DNA from: DASQZK01 sp963764345
Lineage (GTDB): Bacteria > Bacteroidota > Bacteroidia > Bacteroidales > GCA-2748055
Assembly (NCBI GenBank): GCA_963764345.1
Contig: CAVXSF010000004.1
Location: forward strand, 62,001 to 126,000
Reading direction: 5' to 3'
DNA length: 64,000 nucleotides
Shown here piece by piece: positions 1 through 9,087 of this stretch. A program made the position numbers and the translations under genes. The notes under the pieces were generated by a model. That model had not been told where the DNA came from. It worked only from the letters and a program-made list of their open reading frames with translations, and searched no databases. Numbering within the stretch: position 1 is the first letter of the stretch; every line of letters starts with the position of its first letter.

Positions 1-923
1 ATCGGCCTGACAATGTATTTCCAAACATCATACGCAGTATTGACCCAGGCCTTATGAAGAGCAGCGGCCTGGTTGAGACCTTCGGCCTGCACCAGTCCTG
101 CAGCTATTGTATTGATATCGATTGACGGCGCAAGAAAATAAAGGATCATGGGTGTAAGAAGCCCCCAGGCTATCAGACTTCCGCTGAAGTTAAGTGAAGC
201 CAGACGCGGTCCAATGATATATCCGACACCGGTATATGCCGGGCTGATCCCCGGACTGCCCAAAAGAGCCCCGCCCTTGCCAAAAAAGGCAGTACCCGTA
301 ATCTTCTGTTTGGCAAAGATTACAAAATGTTCCCAGTATGTGGAAAATAGTCTGAATTCACCGAGAGCTTTTACAAGACCACCAAAAATCATGGCACCGA
401 AGAGGAATGTTGATCCTCCTCCGCCCTGGCTCCCCGACTTATGGATCTCAGCGGCAGCAATCGACTCAGGGAAAGGAAGTTCAGCATCATCAACCATAAC
501 TTTTCTGAGCAGGGCTACGAACATGATACCGAGAATACCCCCGGCAATCAGAATGATGGTAGTGATTCCGTAAGTAAAATAGTTATTCACCTCAACACCT
601 TCCTGAAGTTTCTGCTGGTAAATGATGTAGAACGCAGGAATGGTAAAAATGGCCCCGGCAGCTACGGATTCGCCTATCGAGCCAACGGTTCGGGCAAAAT
701 TCTCTTCAAGGATCGATCCTTTCATCGCTTTTATAAGGGCCATACCGATAACCGCAGCAGGATAAGTGGCTGCGATGGTCATGCCGGCTTTGAGCCCTAG
801 GTATGCATTGGCTGCCCCCAGGATCACAGCCAGTATTACTCCGATAATCAAAGCCCTGATTGTAAATTCAGCCATTTTGGTCTCGGCTGAAACAAAAGGA
901 ACAAATTTTCTCTCTTGTGACAT
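1..923 (-). CDS. OPT-family oligopeptide transporter, 3' end beyond the left edge
   Basis: Translating the minus strand from the ATG at 923 gives about 307 residues without a stop up to the window edge, so the C-terminal half is missing. The product starts MSQERKFVPF and quickly enters a hydrophobic segment followed by NAYLGLKAGMTIAATYPAAV, a pattern known from the bacterial OPT oligopeptide transporter family (usually 650-700 residues, many membrane helices, proton-coupled peptide uptake in the inner membrane). Further helices and a Gly-rich stretch (KSGSQGGGGSTFLFGAMIFGG) follow, as in that family. The substrate cannot be read from the sequence. Family assignment is fairly sure; the exact role is inferred. 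Confidence 0.85.
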   Translation of the reverse strand, partial: MSQERKFVPFVSAETKMAEFTIRALIIGVILAVILGAANAYLGLKAGMTIAATYPAAVIGMALIKAMKGSILEENFARTVGSIGESVAAGAIFTIPAFYIIYQQKLQEGVEVNNYFTYGITTIILIAGGILGIMFVALLRKVMVDDAELPFPESIAAAEIHKSGSQGGGGSTFLFGAMIFGGLVKALGEFRLFSTYWEHFVIFAKQKITGTAFFGKGGALLGSPGISPAYTGVGYIIGPRLASLNFSGSLIAWGLLTPMILYFLAPSIDINTIAAGLVQAEGLNQAAALHKAWVNTAYDVWKYIVRP

Positions 924-1041
924 ATTTCCAGGTTTTTAATTAAAGATCGGTAAATGTAACAAATTATCCCGAAATCAATGCCTCTGTGATGTAGTGGCAA
1001 GAAGGAATTTATATGTTTTGGAATATAAACGGACCTCCAAC

Positions 1042-1569
1042 CTACAGTAGTTCTCCGTCCTCAAAGTCACCGGTAAATATTACTTCCCCGTTTTCATTCC
1101 ATATCGTCTTTCTTCCATGCTCCTTTCCGTCACGAAATGTCACTTCCATATTCTTTTTACCACTTATGAAATACTTTACCTGCTTTCCATCCAGCAAGTC
1201 TTCGTTGTATTGAGCTTCGAATTTTTTTCCTCCCCGATCATACCATAAGATAAACCTTCCCTGCCTCTTGCCTTCCCTGAGAGTGTACATGGCTTTTATA
1301 TTCCCGCTGTCATAATAGGACGTTACCTGCCCATGCCGTAACCCGTTCCTGTATTCCGCCTCCACTATCAAAACTCCTTTCTCGTTATACAGTTTCAGCC
1401 TGCCTTGCCAGACTCCTTCTTTCAAATACCCCTCCTCAGCCACCTTCCCATTTTCATACATCCAGTAATAATGTCCTGTAAACGGAATATCCTCTGCAGG
1501 ATCAAAATACCGGTCACCCCTCTTTTCAAGGTCATAAAGATTGATGCTATACTTTTTGGAGCCAGCCAT
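1042..1569 (-). CDS. MORN-repeat (YwqK-like) protein
   Basis: This 175-residue soluble protein carries about five degenerate MORN_2-type repeats. Each has the pattern aromatic-x-x-G-x-x-x-x-x-G followed by a Gly-rich turn, for example YENGKVAEEGYLKEGVWQGR, YRNGLRHGQ, LREGKRQGRF and FRDGKEHGRK. Such repeats form a beta-meander that is usually a scaffold; the older label 'toxin-antitoxin YwqK antitoxin' for this family is weakly supported. No signal peptide is visible, so it is probably cytoplasmic. It stands alone, convergent with nothing obvious and divergent from the thioredoxin-like gene. Function unknown. Confidence 0.7.
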   Translation of the reverse strand: MAGSKKYSINLYDLEKRGDRYFDPAEDIPFTGHYYWMYENGKVAEEGYLKEGVWQGRLKLYNEKGVLIVEAEYRNGLRHGQVTSYYDSGNIKAMYTLREGKRQGRFILWYDRGGKKFEAQYNEDLLDGKQVKYFISGKKNMEVTFRDGKEHGRKTIWNENGEVIFTGDFEDGELL

Positions 1570-1763
1570 TTTAGTCTGATATGAAAGAAAAAATACCGAC
1601 GTCGTTCGTCAGCTTTCAGATCTCTCTAACACCGCCTTCTGCTGAAAGTTCAAGACAGGAAAGGACATTAATGCCGTTCTGTTTTGGTAAAATATCTATC
1701 ATTTTACATATCTTTATGTCTGAAACACAATTTAAAGAAAGAGGTATAAGAAAAACAGCCAAA

Positions 1764-2309
1764 ATGAAGAAACTGTTGGTCATCATCTTCACGATCCTTC
1801 TGCCGGCCTGGGGAGCCGGGCAAATTCCGGAAGAAGGCGGCATTAAGTGGTACAGTATGGAGCAGGCCGTAAAGCTTAACCGTGAACACCCGAAGAAGAT
1901 CTTCATCTATATTTACTCCGACCATTGCGGATGGTGCAGAAAAATGGCGGGGCATACCCTCACCAATGCAGTCATTGCCAGCTATCTGAATGAAAAATAT
2001 TACCCGGTTAAGCTCAACGAAGCTATGAAGGAAGATCTGACTCTGGGATCCAAAACCTATAAATATGTTCCTGCCGACGCGGTCAGGAAGACGCCGTCTT
2101 ATCATGAGTTTATCGTGTTTATCCTTCAGGGCAACATGGCCTTTCCGTCGGAGGCGTTTCTGGATCAGAATCTGGCATATTTGGCGCTGGACAGGGGATA
2201 CAAGTCACCTGCCGATTTTGAAAAAGTGCTTCACTTCATCGGTGATGAAGTCTACAAGCAGAACCCGGATTATGAGAAGTATGCTGCCCGTTTTTCCGGC
2301 AAATTATGA
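1764..2309 (+). CDS. Exported thioredoxin-fold protein with CGWC motif
   Basis: The 181-residue product begins with a typical signal peptide (MKKLLVIIFTILLPAWGAGQ), which is why the ATG at 1764 is preferred to upstream in-frame starts. The mature part has a thioredoxin-like fold signature: a beta strand (KKIFIYIYSDHCGWCRKM) with a CGWC redox pair near residues 53-56, followed by helix and a cis-Pro type segment (RKTPSYHEFIVF). It is likely a periplasmic thiol oxidoreductase of the thioredoxin_7/DUF255-like group found in Bacteroidota. Substrate unknown. It converges with the DUF4831 gene, ending 1 bp before that gene's stop. Confidence 0.75.
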   Translation: MKKLLVIIFTILLPAWGAGQIPEEGGIKWYSMEQAVKLNREHPKKIFIYIYSDHCGWCRKMAGHTLTNAVIASYLNEKYYPVKLNEAMKEDLTLGSKTYKYVPADAVRKTPSYHEFIVFILQGNMAFPSEAFLDQNLAYLALDRGYKSPADFEKVLHFIGDEVYKQNPDYEKYAARFSGKL

Positions 2310-2310
2310 T

Positions 2311-3417
2311 TCATTTCAACAGCGGCAGGTTAACCATGGTGCCTGCCTGGTAAATACTCACCCTGCTTTCAAACAGGATATCGGAAGCTACCCTCACACG
2401 GATGTCGGCGAGATCGGGAATACGGTAGAACAGGTTGTTTTGCATCTGCGGATCCGGATACTTACTCCCCTCATCCCTGAGTTCCCGCAGTTTATCCAGT
2501 GGCTGGATCTCCATGATAAGATCAGATCCTGATTTGTTATCACTGCCTGCCAAACCGAATTGTCCGGAAAACTTCGCAAAAACTACCGACTGTTTATCCG
2601 GTGAGCTTTCAGGAACAATTTCAAAGGAGCGTGTGAATTCCTGTTTCACGGTTTTACCCATAAAGAGGGCCAGGTATTCTTTTTCCAGCCTGTCCAGTTC
2701 CTTAATGGAAATGGCGAGGGCATCACCCTCGGGGAATACGTTATACTGGCCGGAGAGCAATTTAAACCTCCTTTTCCTGATCTTAATAATAAAATTAGCT
2801 GCTTCTTCAGCTTTTTGTTCCAGTGTTTTGGCTTCTTTTTGTTTCTTTACGATAGGGATCCTGACATAAGAACTGTCGGTAATCATTGTTTTATACAGGG
2901 TATCGGTAGTTTCCATTAAATTCTTCTTTACCGAAAGATCGGTGAAATAGGGAGCCGCGGGTAAATCAGGTACTTTCTCTCCGTATGTTTTAAACTGGTA
3001 AAGGCTGGATGGATCCAATACCAATCCTTCGCTTCCAAGTCTTAAAAAATTCTTAAAATCCGGATTACCTTTCAGAATATTAATACTGTAAAACTGGCTT
3101 TCATCGGGCCCGGTTACGGTTTTCACATCAACATCCGTAATGCGGAAAGAAAATGAAGGTTCATCAATCGTGCTTTGCATGCCCAGGTATTTTTCGGTAA
3201 ATACGCGGTAAGGCCCCGGAATATAGGTTTCTTTTTCCATGTTCACGGTGACAAACAGAATGGTCTGAGGTAATACATATATTATCTTTCCCGTTGTTTC
3301 CGCCGGTTCTTCCCCTATCCTGGTCACCTCAAAGTTTGATGTTGTAACACAGGACTGAAACAAAAAAAATAAAAGGCCGATTGACAATAAGGTAATATTA
3401 TGCTTCATGGTTTCCAT
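2311..3417 (-). CDS. DUF4831 family lipoprotein
   Basis: The 368-residue protein has a signal sequence ending in a lipobox-like LLFFLFQSC, suggesting a membrane-anchored lipoprotein. Downstream segments match what I recall of DUF4831 proteins of Bacteroidota: IIYVLPQTILFVTVNMEKETYIPGPY, then KYLGMQSTIDEPSFSFRITDV, and later IKIRKRRFKLLSGQYNVFPEG. The family has no established function. The gene lies 24 bp downstream of the NAD(P)HX repair gene on the same strand and may be cotranscribed. An alternative start is the Met at residue 4. Confidence 0.75.
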   Translation of the reverse strand: METMKHNITLLSIGLLFFLFQSCVTTSNFEVTRIGEEPAETTGKIIYVLPQTILFVTVNMEKETYIPGPYRVFTEKYLGMQSTIDEPSFSFRITDVDVKTVTGPDESQFYSINILKGNPDFKNFLRLGSEGLVLDPSSLYQFKTYGEKVPDLPAAPYFTDLSVKKNLMETTDTLYKTMITDSSYVRIPIVKKQKEAKTLEQKAEEAANFIIKIRKRRFKLLSGQYNVFPEGDALAISIKELDRLEKEYLALFMGKTVKQEFTRSFEIVPESSPDKQSVVFAKFSGQFGLAGSDNKSGSDLIMEIQPLDKLRELRDEGSKYPDPQMQNNLFYRIPDLADIRVRVASDILFESRVSIYQAGTMVNLPLLK

Positions 3418-3441
3418 ATTTTCGTGCTTGGAACAAAGGTA

Positions 3442-4983
3442 TTAAAAAAAGGACGGCGGTGGAGGCATCTTATAACTTTTAACGGCTTTGAAAGCTTTCC
3501 CGATATGCATTACAATATCTCCAGATATCAGCGATTCCATGCTTTCGGATTCAAGAACCAGATCGCCGGCAAGGCCATGAATAAAAATGGCTGTAATAGC
3601 GGCATGAACAGGCTTGTACCCCTGGGCAAGAAGGGAAACCAGAATACCGGTCAGTACATCACCACTGCCGCCGGTTGCCATGCCGGGATTCCCTGTTGTG
3701 TTGATCCAGGAGCGGCCATCGGGAGCGGCCACAATGGTGTTGGCGCCTTTCAATATGATTACCGACTTGTAGCGTTTTGCCAGCTGTAACTGTTTGAGGT
3801 GACGTTCATAGAAGTTTCGGGATTCCCCGGCCAGTCGGTCAAATTCCCCCGGATGGGGCGTTAATATAGAATTTTCAGGAAGCCTGTCCATCCAGTCGGG
3901 ATTGTCTGAAAGTATGTTCAGACCGTCGGCATCGATAACCAGGGGGACCTTAACTGTCTTCAGAAGTTCACAAAAGGCTTTCTGGGTATTCGAACGCTTA
4001 GCCAGTCCGGGTCCGATACCAATAGCCGTATATTTGGATAGGTCTGGTACCTCTGTAAAGTGAAAATCGGACTGGTCGATACTTACCAGTGCCTCGGGCA
4101 ACGCAGTTTGGATGATGCTGTATCCAAGCCTGGGAACGTGGGCAGTTACCAGTCCGGCACCCGATCTCAGGCATGCGTGGGTGGTGAGTATGGATGCTCC
4201 CAGCATCCCATAACTGCCGGCAATGATGAGTCCGTGGCCATAGGTCCCCTTATGTGAATATTTAGGCCTGTCTTTTATCAAATTTTTGATATCAGACATT
4301 TCAAGAGCAGTATAAGGAGTTGGTTTTTCCTCAATAGCCCTGGGGTGAAGCCCGATGGAGACCGTTGTCCATTCACCCGTATAACCTACATTGTCGGCAA
4401 AGAAAAAAGAAAGGAAAGGAAACTCAAAGGTGACCGTATATCGTGCCCTGACAATATTTTCCGGGATATTGTCGCGGTTATCCTCACCGAAAAGCCCGGA
4501 AGGAATATCAACAGACACGGTCAGTGCTTCAGACTGGTTGATGTGCTGGATCACCCTGGCGGGAAAACCCTCAACCGGCCGTGATAATCCGGATCCGAAA
4601 ATAGCATCGATGATCACGTCATTTTTGCCGGGCACCGGCAAAACGGATTCTTCATCCAGTTCGAAGTATAGCTCTTCCCCGCTATGTTTAAGCCTGTTCA
4701 CATTCTCGGCACAATCTCCGGATAATTTATTGGTAAAGTGCAGGAGATATGCCCTGACCCGGTAATTCCTGTCATGAAGCATCCTGGCTATTGCCATTCC
4801 GTCACCACCGTTGTTACCCGGGCCCGAAAAGATAAAGACTGTCCCTGGATTATCAATATTCCTCGTAAACCATGAAACAAAGGCCTTCGCAGCACGCTCC
4901 ATCAGGTCGATGGATTTTACCGGTTCATGTTTAATGGTATAGGCATCGATTTCACTGACCTGTTCGGATTTGAATATTTTCAT
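3442..4983 (-). CDS. nnr: Bifunctional NAD(P)H-hydrate epimerase / ADP-dependent dehydratase
   Basis: The 513-residue protein is a fusion of the two NAD(P)HX repair activities. The N-terminal YjeF_N (epimerase, NnrE-like) domain spans about residues 1-215 and contains the motif FSGPGNNGGDGMAIARML near residue 53. The C-terminal dehydratase (NnrD-like, ribokinase superfamily) domain spans about 225-500 and has KGTYGHGLIIAGSYGMLGA, LTPHPGEFDRL and the catalytic-loop motif NPGMATGGSGDVLTGI. The enzyme converts damaged hydrated NADH/NADPH back to the normal cofactor in the cytoplasm. Length and order match the usual bacterial fusion. Confidence 0.95.
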   Translation of the reverse strand: MKIFKSEQVSEIDAYTIKHEPVKSIDLMERAAKAFVSWFTRNIDNPGTVFIFSGPGNNGGDGMAIARMLHDRNYRVRAYLLHFTNKLSGDCAENVNRLKHSGEELYFELDEESVLPVPGKNDVIIDAIFGSGLSRPVEGFPARVIQHINQSEALTVSVDIPSGLFGEDNRDNIPENIVRARYTVTFEFPFLSFFFADNVGYTGEWTTVSIGLHPRAIEEKPTPYTALEMSDIKNLIKDRPKYSHKGTYGHGLIIAGSYGMLGASILTTHACLRSGAGLVTAHVPRLGYSIIQTALPEALVSIDQSDFHFTEVPDLSKYTAIGIGPGLAKRSNTQKAFCELLKTVKVPLVIDADGLNILSDNPDWMDRLPENSILTPHPGEFDRLAGESRNFYERHLKQLQLAKRYKSVIILKGANTIVAAPDGRSWINTTGNPGMATGGSGDVLTGILVSLLAQGYKPVHAAITAIFIHGLAGDLVLESESMESLISGDIVMHIGKAFKAVKSYKMPPPPSFF

Positions 4984-5142
4984 GGTGAATCAATTAATTT
5001 CAAAATTACATCTAACGATCGAGATTTTCAACGGAGACAGATGAAGAAAACCTGACTATTTTATAACACTGCTCTCATTGAAAAAGATTTTTATCTTTAT
5101 TGCAATTTTAATACTAACAGATCACTACTCAAACCCGAATCT

Positions 5143-6840
5143 ATGTTCAAAGGACACCCAAAAGGACTTTTCGTCGCCTTCTTCGCAAACATGGGCGAAC
5201 GTTTCGGCTATTATACCATGATAGCCATTTTCACCTTGTTTCTGCAAGCCAAATATGGATTTGATTCTACGACTGCCGGTCAGATCTATGGAGGCTTTCT
5301 CGCTGCTGTTTATTTTCTCCCGCTTTTAGGAGGAATCATTGCCGACCGCTGGCTTGGGTATGGCAAAACCATCAGCCTTGGTCTCATCACCATGTTCATG
5401 GGTTACTTCCTTTTGGCTATCCCCAGCGCCAGGGGACAAAATCTCTGGCTGGTCATTGCTGCACTGGCCGTTATCTCCCTTGGAACAGGCTTTTTTAAAG
5501 GAAACCTCCAGGTGCTTGTCGGGAATTTTTATGATGACCCGAAGTACAGTAAAAACAGGGATGTAGCTTTTAATATCTTCTATATGGGTATTAATATTGG
5601 TGCCATGTTTGCTCCGACAGCCGCTCATGCCGTATACAGCTTTATACTTGGAAAGGCCGGGTTAACTTATAACAGCGCCATCCCGTCGCTGGCCAACAAA
5701 CTGCTGGATCATACTGCCAGTCAGGGAAATGTCAGCGAGCTCCTGGGCCTGGCACAATCACAGGTTTCAACTCTCACTGAAGCTGGTCTTACAGGATTCA
5801 GTCAAAAGTATATCGATACACTGAGCAAGGCTTATCATTACGGTTTTGGTGTAGCCCTGTTATCACTGATCGTTTCCATGATCATCTTCTGGAGTTTCCG
5901 GAAATACTACAAATGGGCTGACATGACGGAGAAACAGAAAGCTGCCAGCGAAACCCATAAAAACCAGGTGGTAAATCTCACGCCGCAGCAGATCAAGTCG
6001 AGGCTTACCGCACTCGGGCTGGTCTTTGCCGTGGTCGTTTTCTTCTGGATGGCTTTCCATCAGAATGGCTTTGGTATGACAATGTTTGCCAGGGATTATA
6101 TTCAAAATATTGTTCCGAAAAATGTATATATCTGGTTTGATCTCTGGGGACTGTTGCCTGTTGCACTTTCTATAGCCGGGTTAGTTTTTGTACTCCGTAA
6201 AAAATCAGGCACCACGGAACGTGCTGTCGGCGGGATTGTCTTATTTGTATTCGGTTATCTGGCCTATCTGCGAATCCGGACGTATACCGGTGGAAACAGC
6301 TTTAGCCCCGAGATGTTTCAGCACCTCAATCCTTTCTTCATCGTAGTCCTTACACCAATCATTATCGGCCTCTTTACATGGCTTAGAAAAAAGAACAAAG
6401 AGCCAAGTGCACCAAAGAAAATTGGCATAGGCATGGTGTTGACTGCAGTTGCCTTTTCAATCCTTGTCATTGGATCCATAAAACTGATCGGTTACAGTCC
6501 CAAACAAATTGGTGAGATTAGGATACCCAATGAATCTATGGCTCTTTCACCCTACTGGCTTATCAGCACCTATTTTACCATGACTATAGCCGAGCTTTTC
6601 CTGAGTCCGATGGGGATATCTTTTGTATCCAAGGTGGCACCGCCGAAATATAAAGGCCTTATGCAGGGTGGATGGTTCGCTGCTACTGCCCTGGGAAATT
6701 ATCTTGTGAGCGTTACCGGAATTTTCTGGAAAAATGTTCCTCTCTGGGCCTTCTGGGCTATCCTGGTAATATTGTGCCTTTTATCGGCAACCTTCATCTT
6801 CTCTGTTCTGAAAAGACTGGAAAGATCGGCCAGTTCGTAG
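5143..6840 (+). CDS. POT-family proton-coupled di/tripeptide transporter
   Basis: The 565-residue integral membrane protein begins FKGHPKGLFVAFFANMGERF, containing the ExxER-type helix-1 motif (here GERFGYY) typical of proton-dependent oligopeptide transporters. Further family signatures are FLPLLGGIIADRWLGYGKTI, GTGFFKGNLQVLVGNFY and FYMGINIGAMFAP. About 12-14 transmembrane segments are visible. Near the C terminus AELFLSPMGISFVSKVAPPK matches the PTR2 family. It imports small peptides across the inner membrane. The gene stands alone and is followed directly by a repeat module. Confidence 0.93.
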   Translation: MFKGHPKGLFVAFFANMGERFGYYTMIAIFTLFLQAKYGFDSTTAGQIYGGFLAAVYFLPLLGGIIADRWLGYGKTISLGLITMFMGYFLLAIPSARGQNLWLVIAALAVISLGTGFFKGNLQVLVGNFYDDPKYSKNRDVAFNIFYMGINIGAMFAPTAAHAVYSFILGKAGLTYNSAIPSLANKLLDHTASQGNVSELLGLAQSQVSTLTEAGLTGFSQKYIDTLSKAYHYGFGVALLSLIVSMIIFWSFRKYYKWADMTEKQKAASETHKNQVVNLTPQQIKSRLTALGLVFAVVVFFWMAFHQNGFGMTMFARDYIQNIVPKNVYIWFDLWGLLPVALSIAGLVFVLRKKSGTTERAVGGIVLFVFGYLAYLRIRTYTGGNSFSPEMFQHLNPFFIVVLTPIIIGLFTWLRKKNKEPSAPKKIGIGMVLTAVAFSILVIGSIKLIGYSPKQIGEIRIPNESMALSPYWLISTYFTMTIAELFLSPMGISFVSKVAPPKYKGLMQGGWFAATALGNYLVSVTGIFWKNVPLWAFWAILVILCLLSATFIFSVLKRLERSASS

Positions 6841-7089
6841 AGGAGAGTTGGGGGGTTAGGGTGAGTGAAGGTGAAAGTGTGAGGGATTCAGGGATTGAGG
6901 GATTCAGGGATTAGGGATTGAGGGATTCAGGGATTGAGGGATTCGAGGGATTGAGGGATTCAGAGGGATTCAGGGAGAAATATCGACGGGAGAGCTGAAT
7001 ATTGAATGAAACCAAATCGTTGAGACGTGATGCTTCGCGTCTATATAAAAACCATGTACCCAATCTGTAATAATCTGTCCCGTATAGTT
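6841..7089. repeat. Modular intergenic repeat: G-rich 8-mer array plus hairpin block
   Basis: From 6881 to about 6980 the + strand is an imperfect tandem array of GGGATTGA and GGGATTCA units. It is followed by a block (about 6985-7089) with GAATATTGAATGA, then AGACGTGATGCTTCGCGTCT, an imperfect hairpin, then ACCCAATCTGTAATAATCTG. The same order (array, GAATATTGAATGA, AGACGTGA hairpin, ACCCAATCT) recurs at 52.6-52.8 and 53.0-53.2 kb. The element is interrupted at 7089 by the IS island; the expected continuation (ATCTGTGGTGAAACTGAA) is found on the far side at 13543. Confidence 0.85.
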
Positions 7090-8532
7090 CCTAAAATCCG
7101 CATGTCGGTGTTGAAAAAGGCTGTGAAACTTTTATAATAAAAGTTCTACAGCCAAGGTAATTTCACCTATTTTGGTGATGCACAAATTACCAGCCATGAT
7201 AATACAAAATAGCAATTCAATATCCGCTTTCGGAGGAATAAATTTTGTTCTTGAACATTTGGAGGAAACAAAAGTTGGGGATCTATTAGACCAGCATCTT
7301 CCAAATCTGGCTGCTCAAAGTGATTACAAATGGAGGGATATAGTCTATTCATTATTAAGTATATACTTATGCGGAGGAGACCATATTGAAGATTTGCAGA
7401 CCCATTTAAGACCGCACTTTAAAAATAACCCTTTTGTCAAATTACCCAGTTCTGACACCATAGCCAAAAGGCTTAAGGAGTTATCAGAAAACAGCAAAAA
7501 AACCAGAACGTAAAGAGGGGTTGTTGAACATTCATACAACACTAACTCAAGTCTTGAAAAGCTTAATATATCCTTGCTTAAAAAACTCGGGGGATTTTCC
7601 AAAGATGAAATAACCCTTGACTATGATAATACAATCATATTCAACGAGAAATCAGATATTAAGATGACTTACAAGCGGGATTATGGTTACCAACCAGGGG
7701 TATGTACCATAAATGAACAACAGGTTTTGTACATTGAAAACAGGAATGGGAACAGTGATGCCAAGTCCTTTCAAGCCGACACATTAAGCCGCATGTTTAA
7801 ATTGCTCAAATCAAACAAGATAAAAAAGCCGGATCACTTTAGGGCCGATGCAGCCTCCTGTCAATATGATGTCAAAAAGCTTCTGGAAAATACGGTAAAG
7901 AATTTTTACATTGGATGCAAGAACAGATATGTTGAGAAATATTTTTCTGAAGTTGACCAATGGGAATCCATGACAGATAGCAGCAATGAAACAATGGAAG
8001 TAGGAGAATTAATCATAACTCCTTTTGAGCAACGAACAAAAAAAGATAAACAGCCTCTGACAGAATACAGATTGATCGTTAAAAGAAAACGTAAAGAAAA
8101 AGATGCACAACTGGACCTGTTCACCAAGGATCCTTATGAATACCGGGCAATACTAACAAATAACTTTGAAGTTAGTACGGTGGAGGTCGCTCGATTCTAT
8201 AACCATAGGGGAAACATGGAAAGACAGTTTGATATCCTAAAGAATGATTTTGGATGGAATCACATGCCTTTTTCATTTATAGAAAAAAATATGGTTTTCC
8301 TCTATTTGACAGCTATTTGTAGAAATCTGTATCATCATATTATTCATTTTTTCTCCAAACGGGTCAAGGCAGTAAAACCAAATTTCAGGGTAAAAACCAA
8401 AAAAAACTTAACCATAACAGCAAAAATTAACCTTGCAGCTTATAGATTTTTAAGATTGCGGGGAATAAGCTCAATGAAAAATGAAAAATTCCACTAAAAT
8501 ACATGTCTAAAATCCGACTTGCGGATTTTAGG
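7090..8532 (+). mobile_element. IS1380-family insertion sequence, copy 1 (internally deleted)
   Basis: The 1443-bp element has 19-bp terminal inverted repeats: CCTAAAATCCGCATGTCGG at 7090-7108 and the complement of CCTAAAATCCGCAAGTCGG at 8514-8532, one mismatch. A near-perfect hairpin lies just inside the left end (7119-7153, GGCTGTGAAACTT...AAGTTCTACAGCC), a feature often seen in IS ends that limits read-through. Relative to copy 2 it lacks 193 bp; the join lies within AAATTTCAGGGTAAA (8380-8394), which in copy 2 occurs twice, 193 bp apart. The deletion removed the transposase C terminus. Confidence 0.9.
7196..8497 (+). pseudogene. IS1380-family transposase, copy 1 (in-frame stop and altered C terminus)
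   Basis: The reading frame begins best at the ATG at 7196 (MIIQNSNSISAFGGINFVLE, matching the usual IS1380 start). A TAA at 7511-7513 interrupts it, and it then continues in the same frame to 8497. Family motifs are visible on both sides of the stop: YSLLSIYLCGGDHIEDLQTH before it, and LDYDNTIIF (first catalytic Asp region), FRADAASCQYD (second Asp) and FYNHRGNMERQFDILK (Glu region) after it. The C terminus is replaced by 3' untranslated sequence through the 193-bp deletion (KTKKNLTITAKIN...). Probably inactive unless the stop is suppressed. Confidence 0.85.
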
Positions 8533-9000
8533 AGCAATCGGAACAGCGATGAGTCCAGCAGATTCGGGGTTCGTGAAGTCAGCAGCTATATCCGGTCAGG
8601 TGATGTGATCACAATCAACTTTCCAATGCACGTTGTAGTTGAAATTGGCAGAGAAACTCCCTATCCCCAATTAGACTATTTCGATAAATCAAGGGAATTG
8701 GCCAAAGCCTCTACCATTGACACTCCATACGCCAGCGTTTATTACGGACCGCTTTTATTCTCTCTTCCCATTCCTGGTCTTGATCCGAACCATGAGATCG
8801 CCAATGCAAAATTCAACTATGCTTTGGATATAAACACAAAAGATTTGGCTGACCAGGTAATAGCCATCAAGGAACCAATGCCGGAGGAATGGAATTGATC
8901 ATTGGATGCACCGGTGAAAATAAAAGTGCCTGTATAAGAATTTGACTGGCAACCTACTGAAAATTTGCCATTACCAAAAGAGCCTGTCCCGTTCCGCGGG
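8533..9000 (+). pseudogene. Remnant of a GH127/DUF1680-type glycosidase C-terminal domain
   Basis: The frame entered directly from the IS end reads ESSRFGVREVSSYIRSG, GDVITINFPMHVVVEIG and ASVYYGPLLFSLPIPGLDP. This resembles the beta-sandwich end of DUF1680 glycosidases; the GH127 gene at 45.1 kb in this window has the parallel segments DRVLITMDFPVRVLDGG and SALKYGDQVLAV. The frame is then broken by TGA (8896-8898) and by a TAA about 50 bp further on, yet it continues to make sense across both (SLDAPVKIKVPV, EFDWQPTENLPLPKEPV). It is therefore a decaying fragment whose N-terminal part is absent. The 3' limit is approximate. Confidence 0.6.
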
Positions 9001-9087
9001 AAGTACCAAACAGGCGTTTCTTGCCATTCCGTTTCGGGGACGAATGACTATACCCCGGGATGCAACCTCCACTGTCAGGTAGTCTTC

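Noticed and set aside
5078..5099. Promoter for the POT transporter (TTG and TATCTTTA)
   Set aside because: The -7 element lacks the final G and the spacing of 11 bp is too short.
6881..6980. Possible CRISPR array from the short tandem repeats (also considered for 52.6, 53.0 and 56.9-58.5 kb)
   Set aside because: Units are 8-bp head-to-tail repeats without unique spacers, and no cas gene is in the window.
7500..7513. Programmed frameshift at the seven-A run in the IS1380 transposase
   Set aside because: Both alternate frames hit stops before joining the downstream part, which is in the original frame; a nonsense codon explains it better.
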